A stretch of 57,373 nt of DNA from Syntrophaceae bacterium UBA1411 (GTDB lineage: Bacteria; Desulfobacterota; Syntrophia; Syntrophales; Smithellaceae), in the NCBI GenBank assembly GCA_002304995.1, contig DBPV01000021.1:5716-63088 (forward strand), read 5' to 3'. Each line of letters starts with the position of its first letter. Within the stretch, counting starts at the first letter, position 1. The position numbers and the translations under genes were made by a program. Shown here in pieces: positions 9,364 to 19,279 of this stretch. The notes beneath the pieces were generated by a model, which saw only the letters and a program-made list of their open reading frames with translations, was not told where the DNA came from and made no database searches.

Positions 9364-10394
9364 AGATCTTAATCCTGGGCGTTAACGGTTTCATCGGACA
9401 CCACCTGGTCAACCGGATCCTGGACGAAAAGCCCGATTGGCAGGTTTTCGGAATGGATCTGGGAACGGAACGGATCGGCGCGGCGCTGAACAATCCGCGG
9501 TTCAATTTCCTGGAAGGGGATATTTCCATCAACAAGGAGTGGATCGAGTACCATGTTAAAAAATGCGATGTGGTCATGCCGCTGGTGGCAATCGCCACGC
9601 CGAAGGCTTACGTGGAAGATCCCATCGGCGTCTATAACCTGGATTTTGAAATGAACGTCAACATCATCAAGCAATGCGTGAAGTACCGCAAACGCGTTGT
9701 CTTTCCCTCCACGTCGGAGGTCTACGGGGCATGCAACGATCCGGAATTCACGGAGGATGAAAGCTACCTGGTCGTGGGACCCATCAACAAGGAACGCTGG
9801 ATTTACTCCTGCTGCAAGCAGCTGCTCGATCGCGTGATCTACGCTTACGGCACGCGGGGCCATCTCGAATTCACCCTTTTCCGGCCGTTCAACTGGATTG
9901 GGCCGCGTCTGGATTCGCTCGATACCGCCAAGGAGGGCAGCTCGCGTGTCGTGACGCAGTTTATCGCCGAATTGCTTTTGAAACGCCCGATCAATCTGGT
10001 GGACGGAGGCCGGCAGAAACGCTGTTTCACCTATGTCGATGACGGCATCGCGGCGCTGATGAAAATTCTGGAAAACGCCGGCGATGTCTGCAAAAACCAG
10101 ATCATCAATATCGGCAATCCGGAAAACGAATGCTCGGTGAAGGAACTGGCCGCCATCCTGAAAAAGATGTTTCAGGAGCATCCGGATCACTGCCGGGACG
10201 CGGTTTATTCGGATATCATCGAAGTGCCGGCCGATCATTTTTACGGCAAAGGCTACCAGGATATTTACACGCGCAAGCCCAGCATCGAAAAAGCCAGGAC
10301 GCTGCTCGGCTGGGAGCCGAAGGTCGATCTGCACGAATCGCTGCGCCTGACGCTCAATTCGTTTCTGGAAGAAAACAAGGGGATTTCCCTGTAA
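9360..10394 (+). CDS. arnA: UDP-glucuronate C4-decarboxylase (stand-alone ArnA C-terminal domain)
   Basis: NAD-dependent short-chain dehydrogenase that oxidises and decarboxylates UDP-glucuronate to UDP-4-keto-arabinose, the ArnB substrate. The 344-residue protein starts with the Rossmann motif GVNGFIG. Catalytic residues S119 and E120 (FPSTSEVYG), Y149 and K153 (YSCCK) and R305 (YTRKPS) all sit exactly 314 positions before the known E. coli ArnA residues S433, E434, Y463, K467 and R619. This separates it from plain UDP-xylose synthase, which lacks the E/R pair. It is translationally coupled to the formyltransferase gene by a 4-base overlap. Confidence 0.93.
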   Translation: MKILILGVNGFIGHHLVNRILDEKPDWQVFGMDLGTERIGAALNNPRFNFLEGDISINKEWIEYHVKKCDVVMPLVAIATPKAYVEDPIGVYNLDFEMNVNIIKQCVKYRKRVVFPSTSEVYGACNDPEFTEDESYLVVGPINKERWIYSCCKQLLDRVIYAYGTRGHLEFTLFRPFNWIGPRLDSLDTAKEGSSRVVTQFIAELLLKRPINLVDGGRQKRCFTYVDDGIAALMKILENAGDVCKNQIINIGNPENECSVKELAAILKKMFQEHPDHCRDAVYSDIIEVPADHFYGKGYQDIYTRKPSIEKARTLLGWEPKVDLHESLRLTLNSFLEENKGISL

Positions 10395-10416
10395 GTTTTT
10401 TTCGGGATGGATTTTT

Positions 10417-11274
10417 ATGACTGTGCTGGGGCTCAAGATCGACGTGGACACCTACTGGGGAATGAAAAACGGTGTGCCCCGTCTGCTGCGTGTTTTAAAG
10501 GATTTCGACGTTCGGGGGACTTTCTTCCTGAGCATCGGACCGGACAATTCCGGGCGCGCCGCGCTGCAGCTCATCAAAAATCCTCTGTTTCGGAAAAAAA
10601 TGCTGAGGACCAAAGCCCCGAGCCTTTACGGATGGAAGACCGCTCTTTACGGCACGCTTCTGCCGGCGCCGATGATCGCGCTTTCTTTTCCCGAAGTGGT
10701 CCGTCAAATCCTCGACGAAGGACACGAGGTTCAGTTTCACGCCTGGGATCACCGCCGCTGGCAGGATGAACTGCCGGAAAAATCAGAAAAATGGATCAGG
10801 GACTGGTTTGAAAAAGGCATGGAAGGCTTTGCCAGGTTAACCGGACGAAAACCCACGGCCTTTGGCGCTCCGTCCTGGCTGATCGATGACCGCGTTTTAA
10901 GCATCATTAAAAGGTACTCTTTCGAGTACCTCAGCTGCACAAGAGCAAAATCGCCTTTTCTGCATGCGTCTCTTGATGTACCGGAGATTCCGTCGGATTT
11001 GCCCTGCTTTGAAGAACTCGATTCCCCGGATGATGTTTCCGCCCTCGTTCGTATGCTGAAAGATCAAAAAAATCATGTTCTTCCGGTTCATGCCGAGGTT
11101 GAAGGGGGAATTTATGAGGAAAAATTTCGGAGGCTTCTGAAAAATGCGCTCACATCCGGGGTGAATGTAGCACAATTAATTGAAATAAAAGCGATATTGA
11201 ATAGCGATAACCTTCCGCGGCGACGGCATGAAATGGCGCTGTTGCCGGGCCGGCACTCTCCCTGTGCCGTGTAA
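10417..11274 (+). CDS. arnD: 4-deoxy-4-formamido-L-Ara-undecaprenyl-phosphate deformylase (ArnD)
   Basis: Polysaccharide-deacetylase (NodB-like) enzyme that removes the formyl group after transfer to undecaprenyl phosphate and drives the pathway forward. The 285-residue protein has the metal/catalytic segment GLKIDVDTYWG near the N-terminus, RGTFFLSIGPDN, and QFHAWDHRRW. These are typical ArnD sequences rather than generic chitin deacetylase. It ends the arn run. The last 13 or so residues (MALLPGRHSPCAV) look like a loose tail, and base composition becomes more AT-rich over the final 300 bases and the following gap. Confidence 0.9.
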   Translation: MTVLGLKIDVDTYWGMKNGVPRLLRVLKDFDVRGTFFLSIGPDNSGRAALQLIKNPLFRKKMLRTKAPSLYGWKTALYGTLLPAPMIALSFPEVVRQILDEGHEVQFHAWDHRRWQDELPEKSEKWIRDWFEKGMEGFARLTGRKPTAFGAPSWLIDDRVLSIIKRYSFEYLSCTRAKSPFLHASLDVPEIPSDLPCFEELDSPDDVSALVRMLKDQKNHVLPVHAEVEGGIYEEKFRRLLKNALTSGVNVAQLIEIKAILNSDNLPRRRHEMALLPGRHSPCAV

Positions 11275-11437
11275 TATATTGATATATTGAATAAAATAGT
11301 AATAGGCTCAAGTTTGGGCCCCAAAAGGGCGATAAACAGAGGTGACTTGCGCTTGACTTTGCGTTTTTGCTGTGTTAGCTAACCAAACTCATAGCGGCAT
11401 ATCATTCTTTTCTGCAGTTCCATATTCAAGGAGGAAG

Positions 11438-12343
11438 ATGTCGGATAATTTCTTTACATTGATGATAATACCGCGCAGGAAAAGTCCGGTCACCAAGATT
11501 TCTCTTTCCAGTAATCTGGTCCGCGGCCTGTTCATCGGTTCTGTTCTGGCCGTCCTTCTTACCCTTTATGTCATTTACGATTACGCGAGCATTCAAAGAG
11601 ACAGGGTGGAGCTTGCCCGCCTCCGGCAGCAAACAGCCCTGCAGTCCCAAGAGATCACGGCACTGGCAGCCCAAGTCGACGCCTTTGCCGACCGCATGGA
11701 AGAATTCAGGCAGTTTGACAAGAAGATAAGGATTCTGGCTGCCGATCGGGTCGGCAGGGACAGGAAAATTCCTCTCGGGATCGGCGGTTCAAACAATGAA
11801 CGGATTCGTCTTCAGGAACTGATCGATAAAGAGGATGCCGGGCTGGTTTCCGAAATCCGCCAGAGCATCGGCCGGCTGAACGACGATGCCAACGAGCAGG
11901 AGAGGAGTTTCGGAGAGCTTTTAAAATTTCTGCAGGAACAGAAATCGTTTTTGGCCGCGACGCCGTCCATCTGGCCGGTTCGGGGCTGGGTTACTTCGGA
12001 GTTCGGTACCCGCGATAATCCGTTCGGTTCCGGAACCGAATTTCACAAAGGGATCGACATTGCCACGCGAATGGGCAAAGAAATCCAGGCGCCGGCCGAC
12101 GGCCTGGTGGTCGAAGTTGCGTACCGCTCCGACGACGGCAATATCGTGAAAATCGATCATGGCCACGGTGTGGTCACCTCCTATGCGCATCTTTCCAGAG
12201 CCGCCGTCAAACAGGGAGTGCGGATAAAACGCGGCGACGTCCTCGGATTTGTGGGCGACACCGGCCGCAGCACGGGCGCCCACGTACATTACGCCGTTTA
12301 TGTCAATGATGTTCCGGTCAATCCAAGAAAATACTTGAAATAA
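11438..12343 (+). CDS. M23-family (LytM) peptidoglycan metallopeptidase, membrane anchored
   Basis: Likely cleaves peptide cross-links of murein in the periplasm. The 301-residue protein has a basic N-terminus, one membrane helix (about residues 27-48), a heptad-rich coiled coil (about 50-150) and a C-terminal LytM domain. The zinc ligands are present (HKGIDIA and GAHVHYAVY), so it should be catalytically active, unlike EnvC-type activators. The ATG at 11438 has a consensus AAGGAGG just upstream; a longer GTG start at 11372 is unlikely. A weak possible promoter is TTGACT at 11353. A terminator follows at 12425, so it is probably a single-gene unit. Confidence 0.9.
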   Translation: MSDNFFTLMIIPRRKSPVTKISLSSNLVRGLFIGSVLAVLLTLYVIYDYASIQRDRVELARLRQQTALQSQEITALAAQVDAFADRMEEFRQFDKKIRILAADRVGRDRKIPLGIGGSNNERIRLQELIDKEDAGLVSEIRQSIGRLNDDANEQERSFGELLKFLQEQKSFLAATPSIWPVRGWVTSEFGTRDNPFGSGTEFHKGIDIATRMGKEIQAPADGLVVEVAYRSDDGNIVKIDHGHGVVTSYAHLSRAAVKQGVRIKRGDVLGFVGDTGRSTGAHVHYAVYVNDVPVNPRKYLK

Positions 12344-12424
12344 TCGAAGAAACTGAATTAGTATGCAGACGGAGAGCTTCAGAAGAGGGGCCTCTTGTGC
12401 ACGCAAAAGTCCGGGTAAGGCGTT

Positions 12425-12450
12425 AACCCCAATAAATAGGGGTTTTTATT
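12425..12450 (+). terminator. Rho-independent terminator after the M23 peptidase gene
   Basis: Arms AACCCC (12425-12430) and GGGGTT (12439-12444) pair across the loop AATAAATA and run into TTTATT. It lies 80 bases past the peptidase stop and upstream of secA. Confidence 0.65.
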
Positions 12451-12472
12451 CAACGATTAAATGTGTTAGAAT
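12444..12472 (+). promoter_or_regulatory. Possible secA promoter
   Basis: TAGAAT at 12467-12472 matches the -10 consensus at five of six positions. TTTTAT at 12444-12449, 17 bases upstream, is a poor -35 and overlaps the tail of the terminator. If used, transcription would start near 12479, inside the next hairpin. Confidence 0.4.
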
Positions 12473-12475
12473 CCG

Positions 12476-12501
12476 CCGGTACAAACTACCGGTTTTTTTT
12501 T
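12476..12501 (+). promoter_or_regulatory. Terminator-like hairpin in the secA leader
   Basis: CCGGT (12476-12480) and ACCGG (12488-12492) form a 5-bp stem with a 7-base loop, followed by nine T residues (12493-12501). The T-run ends 11 bases before the secA ATG and abuts its ribosome site. It has the form of an intrinsic terminator or attenuator acting on upstream read-through; function is inferred. Confidence 0.5.
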
Positions 12502-12512
12502 GAAGGTGAGCA

Positions 12513-15032
<2,520 letters not shown>

Positions 15033-15057
15033 GTTTTTCGATGAAGGAGTGGCGGTA

Positions 15058-16257
15058 ATGGTGAAATCCACGAATAAAATAAGTGTTCCGGGTTTTTTAG
15101 CCAACGGAGTTTCCGCGGGCATCAAAGGGGGCGAAGAAAAGGATCTGGGGCTGATCTATTCCACCATCCCGGCCAAGGCGGCCGCGATGTTCACCAAAAA
15201 CACGTTCAAGGCGGCGCCGGTCGTGATTGACGCCGAACGGATCAAGCGGGGCATCGCCCAGGCGATTCTCACGAACAGCGGCTGCGCCAATGCGGCCACG
15301 GGCAAAGAAGGGATGACCGATGCGCTGGCTGTTTCTTCCGCCGCCGCCAGGCAGCTGAAAATTCCGGAAGACCATCTTTTGGTCTGTTCGACCGGTGTGA
15401 TCGGCAGAAGGCTGCCGGTGAGGAAAATCGAATCCGGCATCGGCAAACTGGTCAAGGGGCTCAACGAATTCGGCGTGGAGGACGCCGAAGCGGCCATGAT
15501 GACCACGGACAAATTTCCCAAGATCGCCATCCGCAAGGGCATCGTCGGCGCGAAGGACATCACGATTTGCGGAATCGCCAAAGGCGCCGGGATGATCGAA
15601 CCAAACATGGCGACGCTTTTGACCTATGTCATGACCGACGCGCTCATCGACGCCAAGGCGCTCAATACCGTCTTTCATCAGGTGATCGATTCCACGTTCA
15701 ACGCCATCAGTGTCGACGGCTGCATGAGCACCAACGACACAGCCATTATCCTGGCCAACGGCCTGGCCGGAAACAATCCGCTCGAGCGGGCCCAGGCGCG
15801 CTTGCAGAGATTCCGCGAGATGCTGACGGATGTGCTGGCCGAACTTTCCCAGGCCGTGGTGAAAGACGGCGAAGGGGCGACCAAATTCATCACCGTCGTT
15901 GTGGACGGCGCCAAGTCCAAATCCGACGCCAGACGCGTCGCCTATTCCGTCGCCAACTCCAATCTGGTCAAAACCGCGTTTTTTGGAGAAGATCCCAACT
16001 GGGGCAGAATTCTCGCGGCCGTCGGAGCGTCCGGTATTCCGCTCGAAAAGGAAAAGATAACCCTGTCCATCGGCCCGATGACGGTCTTTGCCCAGGACAC
16101 GCCGGCCGATATTTCGCTTGCGAAGTTAAAGGAAATATTTCGCAGCGGGCAAATTGAAGTGCACATCGGTCTCGGAGGCGGCGACAAGTCCTACTCGGTT
16201 TATACCTCCGATCTTTCATACGATTATGTCAAAATCAACGCGGATTATTCGACGTGA
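15058..16257 (+). CDS. argJ: Bifunctional glutamate N-acetyltransferase/ornithine acetyltransferase ArgJ
   Basis: Recycles the acetyl group from N-acetylornithine to glutamate in arginine synthesis and may also use acetyl-CoA. The 399-residue precursor cleaves itself into alpha and beta chains. The self-cleavage site is in EPNMATLLTY, before the nucleophilic Thr, and the oxyanion-hole segment LTNSGCANAATG is intact. The ATG at 15058 has GAAGGAG 8 bases upstream. It sits between secA and rpsB with no other arginine gene nearby and may be co-transcribed with secA. Whether it is mono- or bifunctional cannot be read from sequence. Confidence 0.94.
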   Translation: MVKSTNKISVPGFLANGVSAGIKGGEEKDLGLIYSTIPAKAAAMFTKNTFKAAPVVIDAERIKRGIAQAILTNSGCANAATGKEGMTDALAVSSAAARQLKIPEDHLLVCSTGVIGRRLPVRKIESGIGKLVKGLNEFGVEDAEAAMMTTDKFPKIAIRKGIVGAKDITICGIAKGAGMIEPNMATLLTYVMTDALIDAKALNTVFHQVIDSTFNAISVDGCMSTNDTAIILANGLAGNNPLERAQARLQRFREMLTDVLAELSQAVVKDGEGATKFITVVVDGAKSKSDARRVAYSVANSNLVKTAFFGEDPNWGRILAAVGASGIPLEKEKITLSIGPMTVFAQDTPADISLAKLKEIFRSGQIEVHIGLGGGDKSYSVYTSDLSYDYVKINADYST

Positions 16258-16302
16258 TTCATAAAATCTCTTAATTTTATTGCCGAAAAAAGGGAATTTG
16301 GC

Positions 16303-16331
16303 TTGAACAATTAATTGATTTGTGGTAAGTG
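16303..16331 (+). promoter_or_regulatory. Possible rpsB promoter
   Basis: TTGAAC (16303-16308) and TAAGTG (16326-16331) are 17 bases apart, and TG at 16323-16324 gives an extended -10. The -10 itself is weak. It lies in the 176-base argJ-rpsB gap. Confidence 0.4.
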
Positions 16332-16360
16332 CCGCAAAATTTCACACATCCTCCGATTGA

Positions 16361-16390
16361 CGGCATGTTGCTTGAATATCAAGTGTGCCG
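16361..16390 (+). promoter_or_regulatory. Structured leader hairpin before rpsB
   Basis: Outer arms CGGCA (16361-16365) and TGCCG (16386-16390) enclose inner arms CTTG and CAAG around the loop AATAT. rpsB leaders in other proteobacteria bind S2 for feedback control, so this is a candidate operator; that role is inference. Confidence 0.4.
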
Positions 16391-16433
16391 GCAAGACGAC
16401 GGGGATGGCGGAAAAAAAACAAAGGAGAAAACC

Positions 16434-17249
16434 ATGTCAGTCATTTCAATGAAACTGTTGCTCGAAGCCGGTGTCCATTTCGGACACCAAACCAACAAGT
16501 GGAATCCCAAGATGAAACCCTATATCTTCGGGGCCCGCAACAACATTTACATCATCGATCTGCAGCAAACCGTGGGCATGTTCCAGTCGGCCTATAATTT
16601 TGTCGTGGATACGGTCAGCCAGGGAAAGGAAATCCTTTTTGTCGGAACCAAAAAGCAGTCCCAGGAAGCCATTCGCGAGGAAGCGTCGCGGTGCGTCATG
16701 CCCTTTGTCAATCAGCGCTGGCTGGGCGGCATGCTGACCAATTTCGTCACCGTCAAGAAAAGCGTCGACCGCCTCAACAGCCTCAATAAAATGTTCGGCG
16801 ACGACTCCATCAAGGCCTTTCCCAAAAAGGAAATCACCAAACTGCAAAAAGAGATGGACAAACTGGAAACCGTCCTGGGCGGCATCAAGACCATGAAGTC
16901 GCTGCCGGCCGCCGTGTTCATCGTGGATCCCAACCGGGAGCACATTGCCGTCAAGGAAGCCAAGAAGCTGAAAATTCCCCTGGTCGCCATTGTCGACACC
17001 AACTGCGATCCGACCGACATCGACTATGTCATTCCGGGCAATGACGACGCCATCCGGGCCATAAAGCTGTTTGCCTCGAAATTCGCCGACGCCGTGACGG
17101 AAGGCAAGAAACGCTTTGAGGAAAAACTGGCTGCCGAATCCAATAAGGAAGCAGGAGCGGCAGCCGCAGAAAACAAGGACGCGGAACCGGACATTCCCGA
17201 AAGCGTCGAAATGGAGAGCGCTGCGCCGGCTCAGGCGGATCCGCAGTAA
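16434..17249 (+). CDS. rpsB: Small ribosomal subunit protein S2
   Basis: S2 binds late in 30S assembly and anchors S1. The 271-residue protein has the canonical N-terminus MSVISMKLLLEAGVHFGHQ, QRWLGGMLTNF and VDTNCDPTDIDYVIPGNDDA. The C-terminal 35 or so residues form an acidic, alanine-rich tail longer than in E. coli S2. AAAGGAG at 16421-16427 fixes the ATG at 16434 even though the frame is open upstream. It begins the conserved rpsB-tsf-pyrH-frr run. Confidence 0.97.
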   Translation: MSVISMKLLLEAGVHFGHQTNKWNPKMKPYIFGARNNIYIIDLQQTVGMFQSAYNFVVDTVSQGKEILFVGTKKQSQEAIREEASRCVMPFVNQRWLGGMLTNFVTVKKSVDRLNSLNKMFGDDSIKAFPKKEITKLQKEMDKLETVLGGIKTMKSLPAAVFIVDPNREHIAVKEAKKLKIPLVAIVDTNCDPTDIDYVIPGNDDAIRAIKLFASKFADAVTEGKKRFEEKLAAESNKEAGAAAAENKDAEPDIPESVEMESAAPAQADPQ

Positions 17250-17309
17250 ATCCGTGACTGCGAACAAAAAAGATACAGATCAGGAACAGAATTCTAGGAG
17301 GATAGAACA

Positions 17310-17915
17310 TTGGAAATTACGTCATTGATGGTAAAAGAATTGAGAACAAAAACCGGCGCCGGCATGATGGACTGCAAGGAAGCGCTTGCCGCGGCGGAAG
17401 GTGATTTTGAAAAAGCGATCGACTTTTTGAGAAAGAAAGGCCTGTCCGCGGCCACGAAACGGTCGTCCAAGGCGGCCAAGGACGGAACCATCGCCTCTTA
17501 TATCCACATGGGCGGCCGAATCGGCGTGATGGTCGAAATCAACTGTGAAACGGATTTTGTCGCCAAGACCGAAGATTTCCAGACGATGGCCAGAGACATC
17601 GCCATGCACATCGCCGCCTCCAATCCCCAGTGCGTGCGCTCTGAAGAGATTCCCGAAGAAGCGCTCGACCGGGAAAAGGAAATTTACCGCAGCCAGCTGC
17701 GCGAAGAGAAAAAACCGGAAAAGATCTGGGATAAAATCATCGAAGGCAAGCTGAAAAAGTACTATGAGGATGTCTGTCTGGTCGATCAGAAATTCGTCAA
17801 GAATCAGGATATCACCGTGGGAACGCTGATCAGCAACATGATCGCCAAAACGGGGGAAAATATCGTCATCCGCCGTTTCGCCCGCTTCCAGCTCGGTGAG
17901 GAAATTAAGAAATAA
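17310..17915 (+). CDS. tsf: Elongation factor Ts, short form
   Basis: Guanine-nucleotide exchange factor for EF-Tu. The 201-residue protein has the N-terminal UBA-like part (KTGAGMMDCKEAL) and the TDFVAKTEDF segment that enters EF-Tu. It is about 80 residues shorter than E. coli EF-Ts and resembles the compact form known from Thermus and other bacteria with a reduced core. The start is TTG at 17310, supported by AGGAGG at 17296-17301 and by family alignment; an ATG six codons later would cut into the conserved region. pyrH overlaps its stop by one base. Confidence 0.95.
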   Translation: MEITSLMVKELRTKTGAGMMDCKEALAAAEGDFEKAIDFLRKKGLSAATKRSSKAAKDGTIASYIHMGGRIGVMVEINCETDFVAKTEDFQTMARDIAMHIAASNPQCVRSEEIPEEALDREKEIYRSQLREEKKPEKIWDKIIEGKLKKYYEDVCLVDQKFVKNQDITVGTLISNMIAKTGENIVIRRFARFQLGEEIKK

Positions 17916-18640
17916 TGGCCGATAAGAAAAAAGCCGCTTACCGGAGAATTCTTTTGAAGCTCAGCGGGGAAGCGCTTCAGGGCCGGCAGTCCAGCGGCGT
18001 TGATCCGGAGGTGGCCAATTACATCGCCGACGAAATAAAATCCCTGGCCGATCTCAGTATCCAGATCGGCATCGTTATCGGGGGCGGCAACATTTTTCGG
18101 GGCATCGAAGCCAGCGCGAAGGGCATGGACCGCACAACCGCCGACTACATGGGCATGCTGGCCACCGTCATCAACAGTCTGGCGCTGCAAAGCGCGCTGG
18201 AGGCGCGCGGACTTGCCACACGTGTGCAGACGTCCATCGAGATGCGGGAGATCGCCGAACCTTTCATCCAGAGAAGGGCCATGCGGCATCTGGAAAAAGG
18301 GCGCGTTGTCATCTTTGCCGGCGGAACGGGCAATCCTTATTTTTCAACCGACACGGCCGCGTGTCTGCGGGCGATGGAAATCCGCGCCGACGTGATCATG
18401 AAAGCCACGAAAGTTGACGGGGTCTTCAGTGCGGATCCCGTCAAGGATAAATCTGCTGTGATGTTCGAAAAAATTAGTTATATCGAAGTTTTGACAAAAA
18501 ACCTTAAAGTAATGGATTCAACTGCCATTACGCTTTGCCGGGACAACTCCCTGCCGATTATCGTTTTCAATTTGCAGAAAAAGGGAAATATTCGCGGAGT
18601 CATCTGTGGTAAAAAAATTGGCACTTACGTAGGAGAATGA
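17915..18640 (+). CDS. pyrH: Uridylate kinase
   Basis: Phosphorylates UMP to UDP as a hexamer, usually activated by GTP and inhibited by UTP. The 241-residue amino-acid-kinase-fold protein has RILLKLSGEAL, IVIGGGNIFRG, MDRTTADYMGMLATVIN and FAGGTGNPYFSTDTAA, all diagnostic for bacterial PyrH. It starts in a TAATG junction with tsf, and its stop is 2 bases before the frr ATG. Part of the conserved translation/pyrimidine run. Confidence 0.97.
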   Translation: MADKKKAAYRRILLKLSGEALQGRQSSGVDPEVANYIADEIKSLADLSIQIGIVIGGGNIFRGIEASAKGMDRTTADYMGMLATVINSLALQSALEARGLATRVQTSIEMREIAEPFIQRRAMRHLEKGRVVIFAGGTGNPYFSTDTAACLRAMEIRADVIMKATKVDGVFSADPVKDKSAVMFEKISYIEVLTKNLKVMDSTAITLCRDNSLPIIVFNLQKKGNIRGVICGKKIGTYVGE

Positions 18641-18642
18641 TT

Positions 18643-19200
18643 ATGAAAGAGCAGATTTTTGCGAAATTCAAAGATGACATGGAAAAGACCATCTCTTCTC
18701 TGGAAAAGTCGTTCAGCCGGGTGCGCACCGGTCGGGCGTCCGTTTCGCTGCTGGATGGAATCAAGGTGGACTATTACGGGACGCCGACTCCGATCGCCCA
18801 GGTGGCCACGCTTTCGGTTCCGGAAAGCCGCCTCATTGTCATTGCGCCCTGGGATGTCACGGCCATCGGCGCCATTGAAAAAGCCATCCAGAAATCCGAT
18901 CTGGGGCTGATGCCCTCCACCGACGGCAAAGTCATCCGCCTTTCCATTCCGCAGCTTACCGAAGAACGCCGCAAGGAACTGGTCAAGGTGGTGAAGAAAA
19001 TGGCGGAAGAAGGCAAAATCAAGCTGCGCAACGGACGGCGCGATGCCAATGAAGCCTTGAAAGATTTGAAAAAGAACAATAAAATGTCGGAAGACGAACT
19101 CCATACCGCCCAGGATGAGGTGCAGAAAATGACGGACAGTTACATTGAAAAGACCGACAAGATTCTGGCGGCCAAAGAAAAAGAAATCATGGAGATTTAA
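18643..19200 (+). CDS. frr: Ribosome recycling factor
   Basis: Splits post-termination ribosomes together with EF-G. The 185-residue protein has the same length as the E. coli factor. It shows SRVRTGRAS, YYGTPTPIAQVATLSVPE, IRLSIPQLTEERR and the long C-terminal helix. The ATG at 18643 is preferred over one at 18637 because TAGGAG (18630-18635) is only one or two bases from the earlier codon but correctly spaced from this one. The gene is followed by two hairpins. Confidence 0.97.
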   Translation: MKEQIFAKFKDDMEKTISSLEKSFSRVRTGRASVSLLDGIKVDYYGTPTPIAQVATLSVPESRLIVIAPWDVTAIGAIEKAIQKSDLGLMPSTDGKVIRLSIPQLTEERRKELVKVVKKMAEEGKIKLRNGRRDANEALKDLKKNNKMSEDELHTAQDEVQKMTDSYIEKTDKILAAKEKEIMEI

Positions 19201-19260
19201 AAACCGGCAGACGGTTTAAGCATCGCGCAATGGGGAGTCAAAAACTCCCCATTTGTGTTT
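19201..19260 (+). terminator. Tandem hairpins after frr
   Basis: The first hairpin pairs AAACCG (19201-19206) with CGGTTT (19212-19217). The second is a perfect 10-bp stem, AATGGGGAGT (19229-19238) with ACTCCCCATT (19244-19253), loop CAAAA, followed by TGTGTTT. The second resembles an intrinsic terminator with an imperfect U-tract and ends only 26 bases before uppS. Confidence 0.6.
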
Positions 19261-19279
19261 AAGGTTAAGACAGACTCCT

